Source: Candidatus Heimdallarchaeota archaeon
Lineage (GTDB): Archaea; Asgardarchaeota; Heimdallarchaeia; JABLTI01
Reading direction: 5' to 3'
NCBI GenBank assembly: GCA_030602675.1
Contig: JAUVZH010000067.1
Location: forward strand, 1-9,718
DNA length: 9,718 nucleotides
Position numbers and translations under genes: made by a program. Positions 7,004 through 9,718 of this stretch are shown here, piece by piece. Below the pieces are notes generated by a model, which did no database searches, was not told the origin of the DNA, and saw only the letters and a list, made by a program, of their open reading frames with translations. The first letter of the stretch is position 1, and each line of letters begins with the position of its first letter.

Positions 7004-7042
7004 AGATGATTTAGAAGTAGTAGGTATACCTACTAGTCATCT
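7004..7042. repeat. Palindrome between the converging ATPase and EF-1beta genes
   Basis: At 7018-7035 TAGTAGGTATACCTACTA is a perfect 18-bp palindrome, able to form a 7-bp hairpin with a TATA loop. Flanking arms AGATGA (7004-7009) and TCATCT (7037-7042) are also complementary, with 8 unpaired bases on the left and 1 on the right. It fills most of the 49-nt gap between the two stop codons. It may mark transcript ends or bind a protein; no strong T-run follows it on either strand, so it is not a typical intrinsic terminator. Confidence 0.6.
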
Positions 7043-7050
7043 AAATAAAA

Positions 7051-7317
7051 TTATAATCTAAATAATTGTAAGGCTTCTATTTCACTAACACCTTCAATTT
7101 TTTCAAGGATTGCTTCAAGTTCATCTTGTAATCCATCTTGTTCAGCAAAATTGATGTCAACAACGAGAGCTTTCAAACCGAAAGCTATTGGTCGTTCTCC
7201 ACTTGCAGTTACTTTCATATCTTCTGGGAGAGCTTTTTCTACTCGTTCTTTAATTGTTGCTGGTTCAATTGATGGATCTTCTGGTAAAATTTTATAAGTA
7301 CCGATAATTCTTGCCAA
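7051..7317 (-). CDS. ef1b: Archaeal translation elongation factor 1-beta (aEF1B)
   Basis: The nucleotide exchange factor that swaps GDP for GTP on elongation factor 1-alpha in the cytosol. The 88 residues match the short archaeal form, which is only the catalytic domain of eukaryotic EF-1beta. Visible features are IIGTYKILPED (4-14), PIAFGLKALVVDI (43-55) and the C-terminal pattern GLQDELEAILEKIEGVSEIEALQLFRL. The start is TTG at 7317: an in-frame TGA (7324-7326) lies two codons upstream, and the first internal Met is at residue 34, inside the domain. A purine-rich ribosome site precedes it. It lies 100 nt after ileS on the same strand and may be co-transcribed or use its own promoter. This is the best sign that the window is archaeal. 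Confidence 0.96.
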   Translation of the reverse strand: MARIIGTYKILPEDPSIEPATIKERVEKALPEDMKVTASGERPIAFGLKALVVDINFAEQDGLQDELEAILEKIEGVSEIEALQLFRL

Positions 7318-7323
7318 TTTTTT

Positions 7324-7331
7324 TCATCTCT
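7324..7331 (-). promoter_or_regulatory. Ribosome binding site that fixes the TTG start of EF-1beta
   Basis: On the - strand AGAGATGA precedes the TTG by 6 nt; it resembles GAGGTGA with one mismatch. The ATG inside it is out of frame with the EF-1beta reading frame, so it is part of the ribosome site rather than the start. Confidence 0.45.
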
Positions 7332-7345
7332 AATTTTTTTTAACA

Positions 7346-7364
7346 ATTTTATACTGTTATATTT
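7346..7364 (-). promoter_or_regulatory. Candidate promoter of EF-1beta
   Basis: In the 100-nt gap after ileS the - strand has two TATA-like boxes, AAATATAA (7357-7364) and TATAAAAT (7346-7353). The first would give a leader of about 18 nt that still holds the ribosome site, so it is preferred. No T-rich stretch ends the ileS message here, so read-through from ileS is also possible. Confidence 0.35.
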
Positions 7365-7417
7365 GTTTTTTCTAATTAGCGGTCGTATTGTGAATGCTTT
7401 AATATTCTTTGCATTAG

Positions 7418-9718
7418 TCATTTTTTATCTAAAGGAATAATTGTTAGAACAATTTTCTTATCGTCAATTTCCCAATTCGATGAAATTCCCTCTTTTGAAG
7501 TTCCTATTTTAATTGCTGTAGTCAAAGTTTCGGTTTTAATGTAGTCACCCCATTTTTCAAAGGCTATTTTTGTATCCTCATCACCTTTGTAAAAGAGCTT
7601 GATATTTTGGGTATATTCTAGGTTTGCTTCTTTTCTCATCGATTGAATTCTTCTAATGATGTCCCTTACTAATCCTTCTTGGATGAGTTCAGGAGTTAAC
7701 TCTGTTCTGATGAATATTTGACCTTCACTAAAAGCTGCATCTGCGTATCCTTCTTTACCACTTGAGATAATTTCTACAAGCTCTTCATCAATTTCAAAAA
7801 TACCATTTTCAGTTTCAAGTTTGAATTTATGATTTTTCTTTAGTTCTATAACTGCATCATTTGCTTTTTCTCCAGCAAGATTTTTTATAGCATTACCAAT
7901 AATTGGTGCGTCTTGTTTGAATATAGGTCCAAGCAATCGGAATTTTGGTTTGAACTGATAATCAACCATTTCCTCAAATTCAGTTTGGAAATTCACAGTT
8001 TTGACATTTAGCTCCTCTTTTATTTCCAATAGAAATTTCTCAGTCATCTTTTGTTGCGGTTCTGGACATACGATAATTAGTTCCTGTAATGGGATTCGAT
8101 TTCTAATATCCGCATCTGATCTTGCTGCTCTTCCAGCTTCCACTATGGATATTGCGTAATCCATAGCTTCCTCCAAATGGATATCTATTGCTTTAGTATT
8201 CTTCTCTGGATACGATTCATAATGAATACTGAGCTTTTCATTCTTTTCATCTCCTTTCAATAATTTTCGTACAAGATTTTGGTACATATCTTCAGCTATG
8301 AAAGGAATGAATGGTGCTAATAATTTGATTAGAGCAACTAATGTCTCATAAAGAGTACTTAGTGCATCAGTTTTATCTTTTGCAATCTCAGAACTCCAAA
8401 ACCTTCTGCGAGATCTTCTTACATACCAGTTACTTAAATCATCTACAACAAATCTCCTAATAGCTTCAGCAGCTTTATGAGATTGAAATTCATCCAAGTT
8501 TTTTCTAACGATGATTATAAGAGAGTTTAGTTTTGAGATTAACCACCTATCAAGTTCTGAGCGTTCTTCTAATTTGCTCTCTATTTTGAGAGGATTAATA
8601 TTGTCAATGTTAATGTTTGTTACAAAAAACGAGTAAACATTCCAAAGAGTATCAAAGAAAATTCGTTTAGCTTGTTTGATTACATCAGCTGAAAATCTTG
8701 TTGGATTCCAAACAGGTGTTGAGAAGAAATACCACCGCATTGGATCAGATCCAATTTTGTTATAGACAGATGATGGTTTTACAATATTGCCTATATGCTT
8801 GCTCATTTTTACTCCTTTTTTATCCATTACATGTCCCATTGTAAGACAATTCAAGTATGCTGGTTTGTCGAACAAAGCTGTACTTATAGCTAGAAGTGTA
8901 TAGAACCATCCTCGAGTTTGATCGATTGCTTCTGTAATAAAATCAATTGGGAAATGGTTTTCAAATTCCTCTTTATTATCAAAAGGATAATGCCATTGTG
9001 CAAAGAAGGCTGATCCTGACTCATACCAACAATCAATAACAAAAGGCTCTCGTTTCATTTTCTTGTTGCATTTTGGACAATAAAGCGCAATTTCATCTAT
9101 CCAAGGTTGATGCAATTCAAAATCCTTTGGTAGATCCTTTTTCATGTATGTTTTAAGCTCTTCTACTCCACCAATACAAACTTTGTTCCCACAAGAACAT
9201 TTCCAAATAGGTAATGGTGAACCCCAGAATCTTTCTCTGCTTAATGCCCAATCAACAATATTATCTAGGAAATCACCAAATCTCCCATGTTTCAAATGCT
9301 CAGGAATCCAATTTATTTGTTCATTAGTTGCTAGAATATTTTCCCGTAATGTACTCATTCTAATTAGCCAAGCTTCTCGAGCATAGTACATTGTTGGTGT
9401 ATCACATCGCCAACAGAAACCGCTTGTATGTTTTTCCACCTTATCTGTAACTAATCTGTTCTCTTTTCTAAGTACTCGCATTATATCTTTATCAGCATCT
9501 TTAATGAACACACCAGCCCATGGAGTAATCTCCTCCTTAAAGGTGCCATCAGTATTTACAGGTTGTAAAAATGGTAAATTCTTTTGTAAAGATAATTCAT
9601 AATCATCTGGACCAAAAGCTGGAGCAGTATGAACAATTCCAGTTCCTTCTTCTGTACTAACAAAATCAGCAGTGACTACTCGAAATGCATTCTTTTTATT
9701 TTTTGTAGGAACTTTCGC
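7418..9718 (-). CDS. ileS: Isoleucyl-tRNA synthetase, partial (N-terminal part outside the window)
   Basis: Charges tRNA-Ile with isoleucine in the cytosol and edits mischarged valine. The frame is open to the window edge, giving 766 of roughly 1050 residues; the HIGH motif is outside. The first visible part is the editing domain, with STEEGTGIVHTAPAFGPDDY (21-40) and TPWAG (65-69). Then come the zinc-ribbon cysteines CSCGNKVC (174-181) and CPKC (214-217), DCWYESGSAFFAQWHYPF (229-246), EAIDQTRGWFYTL (263-275), and the second ATP motif as KMSKH (304-308, at 8795-8809) in place of KMSKS. The anticodon-binding part includes NWYVRRSRRRFW, followed by the long C-terminal extension of this synthetase class ending in LDKK. 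A GTG at 9511 is an internal valine, not the start. It stands 100 nt before EF-1beta on the same strand. Confidence 0.96.
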   Translation of the reverse strand, partial: AKVPTKNKKNAFRVVTADFVSTEEGTGIVHTAPAFGPDDYELSLQKNLPFLQPVNTDGTFKEEITPWAGVFIKDADKDIMRVLRKENRLVTDKVEKHTSGFCWRCDTPTMYYAREAWLIRMSTLRENILATNEQINWIPEHLKHGRFGDFLDNIVDWALSRERFWGSPLPIWKCSCGNKVCIGGVEELKTYMKKDLPKDFELHQPWIDEIALYCPKCNKKMKREPFVIDCWYESGSAFFAQWHYPFDNKEEFENHFPIDFITEAIDQTRGWFYTLLAISTALFDKPAYLNCLTMGHVMDKKGVKMSKHIGNIVKPSSVYNKIGSDPMRWYFFSTPVWNPTRFSADVIKQAKRIFFDTLWNVYSFFVTNINIDNINPLKIESKLEERSELDRWLISKLNSLIIIVRKNLDEFQSHKAAEAIRRFVVDDLSNWYVRRSRRRFWSSEIAKDKTDALSTLYETLVALIKLLAPFIPFIAEDMYQNLVRKLLKGDEKNEKLSIHYESYPEKNTKAIDIHLEEAMDYAISIVEAGRAARSDADIRNRIPLQELIIVCPEPQQKMTEKFLLEIKEELNVKTVNFQTEFEEMVDYQFKPKFRLLGPIFKQDAPIIGNAIKNLAGEKANDAVIELKKNHKFKLETENGIFEIDEELVEIISSGKEGYADAAFSEGQIFIRTELTPELIQEGLVRDIIRRIQSMRKEANLEYTQNIKLFYKGDEDTKIAFEKWGDYIKTETLTTAIKIGTSKEGISSNWEIDDKKIVLTIIPLDKK

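Noticed and set aside
7239..7421. A 60-codon open frame on the - strand whose ATG overlaps the ileS stop (ATGA).
   Set aside because: The overlap looks like translational coupling, but there is no ribosome site, the product is a low-complexity Lys/Asn/Gln-rich peptide, and its last 26 or so codons run through the certain EF-1beta gene in another frame.
9144..9386. An 80-codon + strand open frame inside ileS, and similar antisense frames inside coaBC, the lipid kinase, the permease and the ATPase.
   Set aside because: They are opposite-strand shadows of well-supported genes, with no ribosome sites and no recognisable protein features.
1..9718. Search for mobile elements, CRISPR repeats, tRNA genes, toxin-antitoxin or defence genes.
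   Set aside because: No terminal repeats, transposase motifs, spaced direct repeats, tRNA-like folds or defence domains could be seen; gaps between genes are all under 175 nt.

Overview
This is an AT-rich stretch of archaeal chromosome. The domain is set mainly by a complete archaeal-type elongation factor 1-beta (88 residues, with the PIAFGLKAL core). It is supported by an archaeal-form bifunctional CoaBC and an MfnA-type decarboxylase. AT-rich box-A-like promoters and a TTG start codon fit but prove little. The phylum cannot be fixed from the window; an uncultured mesophilic lineage, possibly Asgard-like, is only a guess. There are no rRNA or tRNA genes, transposases, phage genes or CRISPR repeats. 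It reads as ordinary housekeeping chromosome with one transporter locus.

Left part, + strand, about 1-3041: the 3' end of an MfnA-type PLP decarboxylase (aspartate/tyrosine decarboxylase), then coaBC after 3 nt, then a putative adenylate-forming enzyme related to coenzyme F390 synthetase and phenylacetate-CoA ligase after 27 nt. The first two plausibly make beta-alanine and then convert phosphopantothenate to phosphopantetheine, so this looks like a CoA-biosynthesis operon with an acyl-activating enzyme of unknown substrate at its end. After an 83-nt gap with a plausible promoter comes a divergent lipid/diacylglycerol-kinase-family gene (3125-4114).

Middle, about 4116-7001: a two-component ABC importer. 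A fused double-domain permease of the FbpB/ThiP type is on the - strand. It is separated by a 171-nt divergent control region from its likely ATPase on the + strand, which has a nucleotide-binding domain plus a TOBE-like tail. No substrate-binding protein lies in the window. The control region has candidate TATA boxes in both directions and a short palindrome at the ATPase promoter. The permease converges on the lipid kinase with a single base between stop codons.

Right part, - strand, 7051-9718: the archaeal EF-1beta gene (TTG start) preceded by the 3' two thirds of ileS (isoleucyl-tRNA synthetase), both serving translation. A perfect 18-bp palindrome sits between the converging ATPase and EF-1beta genes.

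I do not see a clearly new biological system. The best leads are the CoA-linked adenylate-forming enzyme, the altered hallmark motifs of the lipid kinase, the split divergent transporter without a binding protein, and the palindromes around that transporter.
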